Below the pieces are notes generated by a model. That model saw only the letters and a program-made list of their open reading frames with translations, was not told where the DNA came from and did not search any database. From assembly GCA_015489265.1 (NCBI GenBank), contig WFZY01000046.1, positions 1-5,372 on the forward strand: a stretch of DNA of 5,372 nucleotides. Reading direction: 5' to 3'. The translations under genes and the position numbers were made by a program. Within the stretch, counting starts at the first letter, position 1. The number at the start of each line of letters is the position of its first letter. The DNA comes from Flavobacteriaceae bacterium. GTDB taxonomy: Bacteria > Bacteroidota > Bacteroidia > Flavobacteriales > Flavobacteriaceae. Positions 1-5,372 of this stretch are shown one piece after another.

Positions 1-2505
1 ACTACCTGCTCCTGAGCCACCTGATCCAAATTCATAGTCCGGAACAATTATTTCAGATGCATCAAATGAGAAATCATCATTAAAATCTATCCATGCCGTA
101 AAATATTCTTCTGAATAGCCGACTGTAACAGTCATATCATAAGCAGTACCGGCTTGTAAATCGGTTGATATTGTAGTAAAATCTGAATATCCTGTACCAT
201 TACAACTTGAATTGTTATTAATAGTACCAAATTGTACATTGGTAATTTCATCACCATAGCTACAATTTCCTGAAGGTTGGCACATATAATGAGTAATAGT
301 TGTTGAAAAACTGTCATTGGAAGTATCGGCATCACCTGATAAATGGGTTTGAGCTGTTAAATTATGGTATCCAATTTGGGAGAAATCGCCGGTTTGACTA
401 AAGGTATAAGTTCCTGTAGAATTTGCAGCAAAAGGTCCCGGAGCTGTTTCGTTGAAGGTTTGACCATCTAAAGTATAACTAACAGGTATATTGGATTGTG
501 AGACACCACCGAAATTGGTAATTTCTATTTGAACAGCTTCTGAATTGCCCAATCCTGTTCCCGATTGCGGACTTAAAATATTTGTAACGCCTGTGTCATT
601 CGGATATAAACTGGTAATATTTACACTCGCTGAATTATTGGTGCTGTCTTGATCATTACTCAAAGCAGTTGATGCCGTTATGGTATAAGTGTGTCCTACC
701 ATAGACAAATCTGCTGTTGTAGCAAACGTGAAATTGGCTGTTGCCCCGGCAGCAATACTCCCATTGTAATTTTCAGTAATAACATTACCATTATCTATTT
801 GATATTTGACTGGAAAGTTACTGATGCTTTGTAAACCATAATTGGTGATCGTTACGGTAATTTGTTCATTATTGCTCAAAACACCGCTTACCGGAGCGCT
901 AATGTCTGAAATGCCGGCATCATAGTTATAATCGGTTGCAAATTTGAATTTAGCAACTTGATCAGCTCTTCCTTGATTGGTAAAATATTCACTGATAAAC
1001 CAAAAAGTTTTATCATCCGAAGGATCAACAGTTAATTGCGCATAATCTCCATAGCGACTGGATGGATCTGAATTAATTCCGGGTGTAACCGTATCCGGAG
1101 TAATTGTCATTTGATTTAAAGGATCGTTTGCCATACGTCCGGTATAATGTAATTCGGGAACTTGATCATTATCAACAATTGTATAGCCCAAAGCAATATT
1201 TCCTAATCTATCCATATTGATAGAACCGGCAAAAGTATTATGGTTACTGGGATCTATAAAAGTACCTTCTTGGTAAATCGTCCAAGGATCCCCATCATTG
1301 TTTTGGCGTAATTCATACCAGCGAATACCGGCTTTACCTTGATTATCGGTATTAACTACAAAATTTAACACAACCGAATTAAAATTAGCAAAGCGTCTGT
1401 AATTGGTCATAAACATTACAGTTGCTTGCAACGCATCTATGTCTGTTCCATTGGGTTGTGGCAAATTGGAAAAACTTCCATTGTCAAAAACAGCATTAAA
1501 GGCGGCAGTAGGTAATTGTTGCGGATTACTTATGGTTGAATTGCCGGGACTAGCCCAATCGACATTGATGTTCCAAATTTTTAAATGATCTTGATTGACA
1601 CCTGACCATGAATCATCTTGCATATATATGATTGGCGCATTACCTGCAGGCGGCATTTGGTTGCCATTTATATTAAATCCTGAAGGCGAGTAAAAGCCAT
1701 TGGTAGAAATACCCGGTAAAGGAAAACCAACTATTTGGGCAGTTGTATTGCCGGCAATCATTTGGTCTCTTTCCATAACATAAACCACATTGCTGGTATC
1801 AGCAGAACCGGAATCTTTATTGGAAGTAATATAATAACCGTCACTCCAAATTGAAAATTTTGGGTAATCGATAAAATTAGTACTGGAAGTTCCCGGTATT
1901 TCAAAAGCATAGATGTACCAGCCTCCATTGACAGGGTCGGGGGTTTGACTGACAGCTACCAATAATTTATTGGGTGTTGATGAAACATCAAAGTTAGTAA
2001 TGACAAACTTATCTGCAAATTGGTCATATAAAACAATTGGATCACCATCACTTGTATGCCCCGGAAATAAAGCACTCAAAGCTGTTTCATTGACTAAAAC
2101 ATTACCGTTTTTATCAAAAATTTTAAAAGCGGTATTGTATGCCATAACATAATGGTTTGGACCGGCAGCTCCGGTAGGATCAGAGGGTGTTGCTCCATCA
2201 TGAGCCGCTTCAAAAGTTAATAAAGGACTTCTTACAGGATGAGAAAGACTACGTTTTGGTACTTGTAATACGGGATCTATCCCTTTTGGCAATCCTTTAC
2301 CTGGAATGACAATATTCTGCCCGGAACGGCGCTTAGGATTCACTTCTCCTTTTCTTACCGGACGAGGTAGCGATTTGAATGAACTTAAGGGCGGAACATA
2401 CTGAACCGGCGCCGATTGCGTTACAAAATTGGGTGTTCGTTGAGCAGTTAATTGAAAACCGAAAACGGAAACTGTAAACAACAATATAAATACCTTTAAT
2501 CTCAT
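1..2505 (-). CDS. Large secreted modular protein: beta-propeller-like domain, two Ig/CARDB-like repeats, GEVED-like domain (C-terminus outside window)
   Basis: The reading frame is open from the ATG at 2505 to the left edge (835 codons, no stop); an in-frame TAA at 2518-2520 fixes this ATG. Residues 1-21 are a signal peptide (MRLK start, hydrophobic core, likely cut LTA|QRT). Residues 22-90 are a proline/basic linker. Residues ~95-526 resemble the secreted beta-propeller family with PSDPTGAAGPNHYV (107-120), DGDPIVLYD (from 153), RYGDY (484-488) and TFWF (500-503). Two Ig/CARDB-like repeats follow (529-636, 637-741). From C742 a GEVED-like domain begins, with CxxxxxC (742-748), C768, GYSDF and WIDFNDD (805-811), whose D807/N809/D811 could bind calcium. 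All visible cysteines are in that last domain. In Bacteroidota such proteins usually end in a type IX secretion sorting domain; here that is inference, since the end is missing. The specific role (adhesin, enzyme scaffold) is unknown. The visible layout shows no frameshift. Confidence 0.9.
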   Translation of the reverse strand, partial: MRLKVFILLFTVSVFGFQLTAQRTPNFVTQSAPVQYVPPLSSFKSLPRPVRKGEVNPKRRSGQNIVIPGKGLPKGIDPVLQVPKRSLSHPVRSPLLTFEAAHDGATPSDPTGAAGPNHYVMAYNTAFKIFDKNGNVLVNETALSALFPGHTSDGDPIVLYDQFADKFVITNFDVSSTPNKLLVAVSQTPDPVNGGWYIYAFEIPGTSSTNFIDYPKFSIWSDGYYITSNKDSGSADTSNVVYVMERDQMIAGNTTAQIVGFPLPGISTNGFYSPSGFNINGNQMPPAGNAPIIYMQDDSWSGVNQDHLKIWNINVDWASPGNSTISNPQQLPTAAFNAVFDNGSFSNLPQPNGTDIDALQATVMFMTNYRRFANFNSVVLNFVVNTDNQGKAGIRWYELRQNNDGDPWTIYQEGTFIDPSNHNTFAGSINMDRLGNIALGYTIVDNDQVPELHYTGRMANDPLNQMTITPDTVTPGINSDPSSRYGDYAQLTVDPSDDKTFWFISEYFTNQGRADQVAKFKFATDYNYDAGISDISAPVSGVLSNNEQITVTITNYGLQSISNFPVKYQIDNGNVITENYNGSIAAGATANFTFATTADLSMVGHTYTITASTALSNDQDSTNNSASVNITSLYPNDTGVTNILSPQSGTGLGNSEAVQIEITNFGGVSQSNIPVSYTLDGQTFNETAPGPFAANSTGTYTFSQTGDFSQIGYHNLTAQTHLSGDADTSNDSFSTTITHYMCQPSGNCSYGDEITNVQFGTINNNSSCNGTGYSDFTTISTDLQAGTAYDMTVTVGYSEEYFTAWIDFNDDFSFDASEIIVPDYEFGSGGSGAGS
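283..921 (-). repeat. Two tandem ~105-residue Ig/CARDB-like repeats within the secreted protein
   Basis: Residues 529-636 and 637-741 of the secreted protein align end to end. Each opens with D-[AT]-G-[IV]-[ST]-[DN]-I and a SP/AP...SG segment, then has an I-T-N-[YF]-G motif, a [NS]-[FI]-P-V-[KS]-Y strand with a D-[NG] turn, an AA..T..[FY]TF strand, an [LF]S..G[HY] turn and a D[ST].N[ND]S ending. The two units start exactly 108 residues apart. Such repeats are common spacers and stalks in extracellular Bacteroidota proteins. The identity is clear at protein level but the DNA has diverged, so this is an old duplication rather than a recent one. Confidence 0.75.
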
Positions 2506-2542
2506 AAAATACTTGTTTTAGTTACTAAATTTAAAATAAGTC

Positions 2543-2550
2543 CAAAAGTA
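2543..2550 (-). promoter_or_regulatory. Possible -7 promoter box for the secreted protein gene
   Basis: On the minus strand the bases read TACTTTTG, a match to the Bacteroidota -7 consensus TAnnTTTG, about 38 bases ahead of the ATG at 2505. The nearest TTTG that could act as a -33 box (2564-2567) is only 13 bases away, shorter than the usual spacing, so the call is weak. A perfect 6-bp inverted repeat (AAAAGT, 4-base loop, ACTTTT; 2544-2559) overlaps it and could be an operator or chance. Confidence 0.3.
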
Positions 2551-2626
2551 TAAACTTTTAAGTCAAAAATTAAGAAAATATCATGAAACCAATTTAAATG
2601 GAATAATTTGTAATATTTTAGTAACT

Positions 2627-2668
2627 TTTTGATAATAATTTAAAAAATGTTCAAGTTTTGATAATAAT
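2627..2668. repeat. 13-bp direct repeat pair in the divergent intergenic region
   Basis: TTTTGATAATAAT occurs at 2627-2639 and again at 2656-2668, offset by 29 bp, close to three helical turns. It lies between the two divergent genes (starts at 2505 and 2762) and so could be a regulator site. The region is so AT-rich that chance repetition is a real alternative. Confidence 0.35.
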
Positions 2669-2737
2669 GAATAATAAGTTCCTTTTGCAGGCAGTATAAA
2701 TTTATAATATCGTAGATTTAGTTTTCTTTTCAAATTG

Positions 2738-2745
2738 TATCTTTG
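2738..2745 (+). promoter_or_regulatory. Likely -7 promoter box for the methyltransferase gene
   Basis: TATCTTTG matches the Bacteroidota -7 consensus TAnnTTTG exactly. It ends 16 bases before the ATG at 2762, which implies a very short untranslated leader. A -33 candidate is only approximate (TTTAG at 2718-2721 with the preceding T). No Shine-Dalgarno sequence is present, which is normal for this phylum. Confidence 0.5.
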
Positions 2746-2761
2746 TTAAAAATTACAGTTT

Positions 2762-3625
2762 ATGGCACAACCGGTTTCTCCTTTATCAGGGCATAAAATC
2801 AAAAAGATACAGCCAGTTAAAGATTATTTGGTTTCCGGTCAGGTTTTTGATTTGTATCATGATGCCGAATGGGATATGTTACTAAGCTTTCCGGTGCCGA
2901 ATGATTTGGAAAATTATTATAAATCAACAGCTTATAAACCGCATCATCATCAAAACCGGTCGTTTACTGACATGCTTTATAATTTGGTTCGAAAACAAAA
3001 TTATCTGTATAAATACCGTTTGATCAAACATTTTGTTCCGGATTTTAAATCGGTCTTGGATTATGGAACGGCAACCGGTGAGTTTTTAGCGTTTTTAAAA
3101 CAGAAAACTATAAAAGTTTCCGGCGTAGAACCTAATAAAATAGCAAGAGAGATTGCTAATAAACTTACTAACGGTAAAGTATCGGTTTCCATTGATAAGG
3201 TTTCCGGAAAATATGATGCTATCACACTTTGGCATGTATTGGAACATGTCAAAGAAGTCGATGAATTAATTGACAAACTCAAACAACGATTATCTCAAAA
3301 CGGGATTTTAGTCATAGCCGTTCCTAACTTTAAATCTTACGATGCGCAGCATTATGGGGCATCTTGGGCAGCGTATGATGTGCCACGTCATCTTTGGCAT
3401 TTTTCACCGGTTGCCATTCAAAAACTGTTTCAAAAACATCAAATGCAAGTCGTCGGGCAAAAACCTTTGTATTTTGACAGTTTTTACGTCAGTTTGTTGT
3501 CCGAACAATATAAAACCGGTAAAAAAAATCTAATCAAAGCATTTTTTACCGGTCTGAAATCAAATTGGTATGCCCGTAAAACCGGACAATATTCGTCATT
3601 GGTTTATATTATTCAAGCAAATTAA
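2762..3625 (+). CDS. Class I SAM-dependent methyltransferase, flavobacterial type
   Basis: A complete 287-residue cytoplasmic protein that should transfer a methyl group from S-adenosylmethionine; its substrate is not known. The Rossmann-fold motif I is DYGTATGEF (100-108), the acidic residue that holds the ribose is E123 in GVEP, and the motif before strand 4 is ITLWHVLEHV (154-163), followed by AVPNF (186-190). The tail has the blocks DVPRHLWHFSP (206-216) and FDSFYVSLLSEQYK (238-251), which I recognise from a methyltransferase widespread in Bacteroidota, often annotated as UbiE/UbiG-like. Length fits that family. An in-frame TAA at 2747-2749 fixes the start. Relatives usually begin with a CxxCG-type knuckle before the KDY.VSG segment; here that stretch reads SPLSGH and the whole protein has no cysteine. 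It has its own likely promoter and converges on the barrel gene. The family name does not imply quinone synthesis. Confidence 0.92.
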   Translation: MAQPVSPLSGHKIKKIQPVKDYLVSGQVFDLYHDAEWDMLLSFPVPNDLENYYKSTAYKPHHHQNRSFTDMLYNLVRKQNYLYKYRLIKHFVPDFKSVLDYGTATGEFLAFLKQKTIKVSGVEPNKIAREIANKLTNGKVSVSIDKVSGKYDAITLWHVLEHVKEVDELIDKLKQRLSQNGILVIAVPNFKSYDAQHYGASWAAYDVPRHLWHFSPVAIQKLFQKHQMQVVGQKPLYFDSFYVSLLSEQYKTGKKNLIKAFFTGLKSNWYARKTGQYSSLVYIIQAN

Positions 3626-3628
3626 TTA

Positions 3629-4630
3629 TTACAATCGCCATTTGACCCCTAAACTAACCAAATGCGTTTTGCTGTTTTTAAACAGTGGTGTTAAATCGTA
3701 ATTGGCATAGACGCTCCAATCCGTTCCGCCGACTGCTCCGGTTAGACCATAGGCAAAATTAGGCATGGTATAATCATTTTTTAGCACTTCGTCATGGCTG
3801 TCACCACCGGCATAATAGGTCAGTTTTTGTTTGGTAGTCAAACGAAATTTGCCATAAACGCCAGCCGACAAGTGTAAATGCCCGCTTTCGGAATCCGGAA
3901 AATTCAGTTCGATACTCAAAGGAATTTTTAACCAAATATGACGCAGTTTTGAGCGTTCCAGTTCGTAGGGATGTTCTACAATTTTAACGGTATCATTTTC
4001 AAGGATGTGAAAACGGTTTCCGGTTGGTTTTAAGGTGTTCCAAACAAATGATAAACCGTAAACCAAAAATGCTTTATGGTGCAATATATTGGTTTTCCAG
4101 TCCATTCCCACTTCAAAATAGCGTGATTGGATATAACCGTAAGGGCTAAACTCAATGCTTTCTACTTTATCCCGGTCCAACACGTTATTTAATCCGATTG
4201 ACAAAAAAACATAAGCAAAGGTATGTTGGTTTTTGTGCCGGTCTTTGTCATAATATGCCTTGCGATACATACGCACACGTCTGATATGATAGGCGGTTTG
4301 CGGGCTAACGATACTGTCAATGACATAACTGCCTTTACTTGCCCGTTTAAGGTCGCCGGTGAGTTTGTATATGGCATAATCCAAGTCTTCGGCATATTGT
4401 TTGGCTAATTGTTTTTTTAAGGATTCGGCTTCCTGTTGACTGATTTCTTTGTTTTGCAACTGCCGGTTAAGGCGTTGCAATTCCGCTTTAAATCGTTGGG
4501 TTTTAACTTGCACAATACTGTCAATTTGTCGATTGATATGCAACAATTGTTGATCCAAATCTTGTTGTGCGTTGACGCGGTTAAACATTAATATTTCTAA
4601 AAGAATTAAAAAATAAAAGTTCAGTTTCAT
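3629..4630 (-). CDS. Outer-membrane beta-barrel protein with N-terminal coiled coil (PF13568-like)
   Basis: A complete 333-residue protein. Residues 1-21 form a signal peptide probably cut at VNA|QQD, with an unusual glutamate (E12) inside the hydrophobic core. Residues ~22-95 are rich in Q, K, E and L in heptad-like spacing (for example HINRQIDSI, LQRLNRQL, AESLKKQLAKQ) and should form a coiled coil in the periplasm. From about residue 133 to the end, alternating strands describe a barrel: KLRHIWLKIPLSIELNF, GVYGKFRLTTKQKLTYY, FAYGLTGAVGG, WSVYANYDLTPLF and the final strand VSLGVKWRL. The LTPLF block and the C-terminal strand are typical of the PorT-like outer-membrane proteins of Bacteroidota (PF13568). 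The function is unknown. The ATG at 4630 is the first in frame after an upstream stop (4694-4696). It follows the DUF2807 gene on the same strand after 130 bp. No cysteine is present. Confidence 0.85.
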   Translation of the reverse strand: MKLNFYFLILLEILMFNRVNAQQDLDQQLLHINRQIDSIVQVKTQRFKAELQRLNRQLQNKEISQQEAESLKKQLAKQYAEDLDYAIYKLTGDLKRASKGSYVIDSIVSPQTAYHIRRVRMYRKAYYDKDRHKNQHTFAYVFLSIGLNNVLDRDKVESIEFSPYGYIQSRYFEVGMDWKTNILHHKAFLVYGLSFVWNTLKPTGNRFHILENDTVKIVEHPYELERSKLRHIWLKIPLSIELNFPDSESGHLHLSAGVYGKFRLTTKQKLTYYAGGDSHDEVLKNDYTMPNFAYGLTGAVGGTDWSVYANYDLTPLFKNSKTHLVSLGVKWRL

Positions 4631-4690
4631 GGTTGTATGTTTAATGATAAAATGATTTATATGCTTTGATGCCGGCGCTTCGGTACATCC

Positions 4691-4702
4691 CGACTAAAGT
4701 CG
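4691..4702. repeat. Short hairpin at one end of the REP-like element
   Basis: CGACT-AA-AGTCG is a perfect 5-bp inverted repeat with a two-base loop, extended by two more pairs after one mismatch (T4688-A4705, C4689-G4704). It directly abuts the first copy of the 18-bp direct repeat. No T-run follows on either strand, so it is not a standard intrinsic terminator, though it could stall or protect a transcript leaving the DUF2807 gene. Confidence 0.5.
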
Positions 4703-4739
4703 AGACACTCAGCCACCTGAGCGAGACACTCAGCCACCT
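4701..4739. repeat. REP-like tandem repeat: two 18-bp copies, 21-bp period
   Basis: CGAGACACTCAGCCACCT occurs at 4701-4718 and exactly again at 4722-4739. Between and across the copies, CTGAG (4717-4721) pairs with CTCAG (4729-4733), giving a second small hairpin. The stretch 4670-4740 is much richer in G+C than its surroundings. From memory, closely related units (a GGTGGCTGAG...TCG core, often in facing pairs) recur between genes in many Flavobacteriia; that link is recall, not a search. It sits between two same-strand genes and no open frame crosses it, so it is non-coding. Confidence 0.7.
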
Positions 4740-4760
4740 ACCGTAGTTGCAAGGTTTCGC

Positions 4761-5372
4761 TTACAATCGTCTAAAAATAATATCACCGCTACCAAAAGTT
4801 TTGGATTTTAGATTTTCGGGCTCGCCGTAATAAATAATATCGCCGCTTCCCATAATCCGCGCATTGAGTCGCTCTATAGCATGTAAATAAATATCTCCCG
4901 AACCGGTCAGGGTTGCTTTAACTTTTTGGGCGTCTAATTTTTTGGCATCAATATCTCCCGAACCGGTTAAAACATATTCTGCGGTATCGGCTTTGCCGGT
5001 CAAATCTATATTGCCCGATCCGGTCAATGTGGCTTCCAAATGTTTGACATCACTAAGGATTTCCATATTTCCCGAGCCGGTCAAAACCAATTTGAGATTA
5101 TTCCAATCAAACGGATCAGGATTAAACACGGTTCCCGAACCGGTTAAAGTAATGCGAGATAAGTAATCTGCCGGCACTTCAACGGCTAATTTGCTGTAAT
5201 GTCTAATGGTAAATTCCGGATTGACACGAATAATCAGTTTACCGCTCTTAGTAAAAGTTTCGATGTATTCCATTAAATTTTCATCGGCGGTTACTTTTAA
5301 AATACCGGGTTCTCCCGGAACAATCTTAACTTTAAAAGCACCGGTAACGGTTATTTTATCGTAGGAACTGAC
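4761..5372 (-). CDS. DUF2807 / head GIN domain protein (N-terminus outside window)
   Basis: The frame is open from the right edge to the TAA at 4761-4763, giving 203 residues. The first visible residues (VSSYDKITVTGAFKVKIVPGEPGILKV, taken in parts) are the usual opening of the head GIN domain, so the Met at 5273 is internal; the family is normally ~230-250 residues, and the lost part should carry the signal peptide. The body is a run of seven strand-turn units each with a GSG core (visible residues 78, 99, 118, 137, 157, 175, 194; steps of 18-21), most reading LTGSG[DNT]. This predicts a right-handed stack of beta strands exposed in the periplasm or on the cell surface. The family (PF10988) is named as a putative autotransporter adhesin head, but its actual role is unproven. 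It precedes the barrel gene on the same strand and may be co-transcribed with it. Confidence 0.9.
   Translation of the reverse strand, partial: VSSYDKITVTGAFKVKIVPGEPGILKVTADENLMEYIETFTKSGKLIIRVNPEFTIRHYSKLAVEVPADYLSRITLTGSGTVFNPDPFDWNNLKLVLTGSGNMEILSDVKHLEATLTGSGNIDLTGKADTAEYVLTGSGDIDAKKLDAQKVKATLTGSGDIYLHAIERLNARIMGSGDIIYYGEPENLKSKTFGSGDIIFRRL
4776..5147 (-). repeat. Seven GSG repeat units in the DUF2807 gene
   Basis: The seven GSG-centred units are also visible as DNA: on the plus strand, variants of TCCCGAACCGGT recur every 54-63 bp. Two are identical over 18 bp (4890-4907 and 4950-4967), exactly 60 bp or 20 codons apart, so recombination between them would remove or add one whole unit without breaking the frame. 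Confidence 0.75.

Noticed and set aside
132..335. Minus-strand open frame of 67 codons
   Set aside because: It lies inside the 835-codon secreted protein gene in another frame, and its translation is low-complexity hydrophobic with no recognisable motif.
1403..2152. Two plus-strand open frames of about 60 codons (1403-1588, 1970-2152)
   Set aside because: They are antisense to the propeller-coding part of the secreted protein gene, whose reading frame is intact and has family motifs.
3061..3533. Open frames overlapping the methyltransferase (minus 3061-3282, plus 3342-3533)
   Set aside because: They overlap the region encoding the SAM-binding and C-terminal family motifs in other frames; no start context or homology supports them.
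4189..4408. Two small open frames within the barrel gene
   Set aside because: They are out-of-frame or antisense to a complete gene with signal peptide and barrel motifs.
4670..4745. CRISPR array or intrinsic terminator
   Set aside because: Only two copies with a 3-bp spacer are present, far from CRISPR geometry, and no T-run follows either hairpin.
4942..5166. Plus-strand frame rich in PEPV repeats
   Set aside because: The repeats are the antisense reading of the GSG-coding units of the DUF2807 gene, so they are a mirror of that gene rather than a protein.
5271..5273. ATG at 5273 as the start of the DUF2807 gene
   Set aside because: The same frame continues upstream for 33 more codons to the window edge and encodes the conserved opening strands of the domain.

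Overview
The window looks like ordinary chromosome from a member of the Bacteroidota, most likely a flavobacterium-like lineage. The grounds are: AT-rich DNA, very AT-rich intergenic space, no Shine-Dalgarno sequences ahead of the visible starts, one good match to the Bacteroidota -7 promoter box (TAnnTTTG), and protein families typical of that phylum. These are a modular secreted protein with a GEVED-like domain, a head-GIN/DUF2807 protein, a PF13568-like outer-membrane barrel and a flavobacterial-type SAM methyltransferase. No RNA gene, CRISPR array, transposase or phage gene is visible.

Layout, left to right. Positions 1-2505 (minus) hold the first 835 codons of a large secreted protein whose C-terminus lies beyond the left edge. 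It has a signal peptide, a basic/proline-rich linker, a beta-propeller-like domain, two tandem ~105-residue Ig/CARDB-like repeats and the start of a GEVED-like domain. Positions 2506-2761 are a divergent AT-rich intergenic region with candidate promoters for both flanking genes. Positions 2762-3625 (plus) encode a complete class I SAM-dependent methyltransferase. It converges, with a 3-bp gap, on 3629-4630 (minus), a complete outer-membrane beta-barrel protein with an N-terminal coiled coil. Positions 4631-4760 are intergenic and carry a GC-rich, tandemly repeated, hairpin-forming REP-like element. Positions 4761-5372 (minus) hold the 3' part of a DUF2807 (head GIN) gene that begins beyond the right edge.

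Three of the four genes encode proteins of the envelope or outside of the cell. The two minus-strand genes on the right could be co-transcribed, with the REP-like element between them, but nothing ties all four genes to one pathway. I found no convincing evidence of a new biological system. The most notable items are the REP-like intergenic element, the modular secreted protein, the near-identical DNA repeats in the DUF2807 gene, and a methyltransferase that seems to have lost its N-terminal cysteine knuckle.
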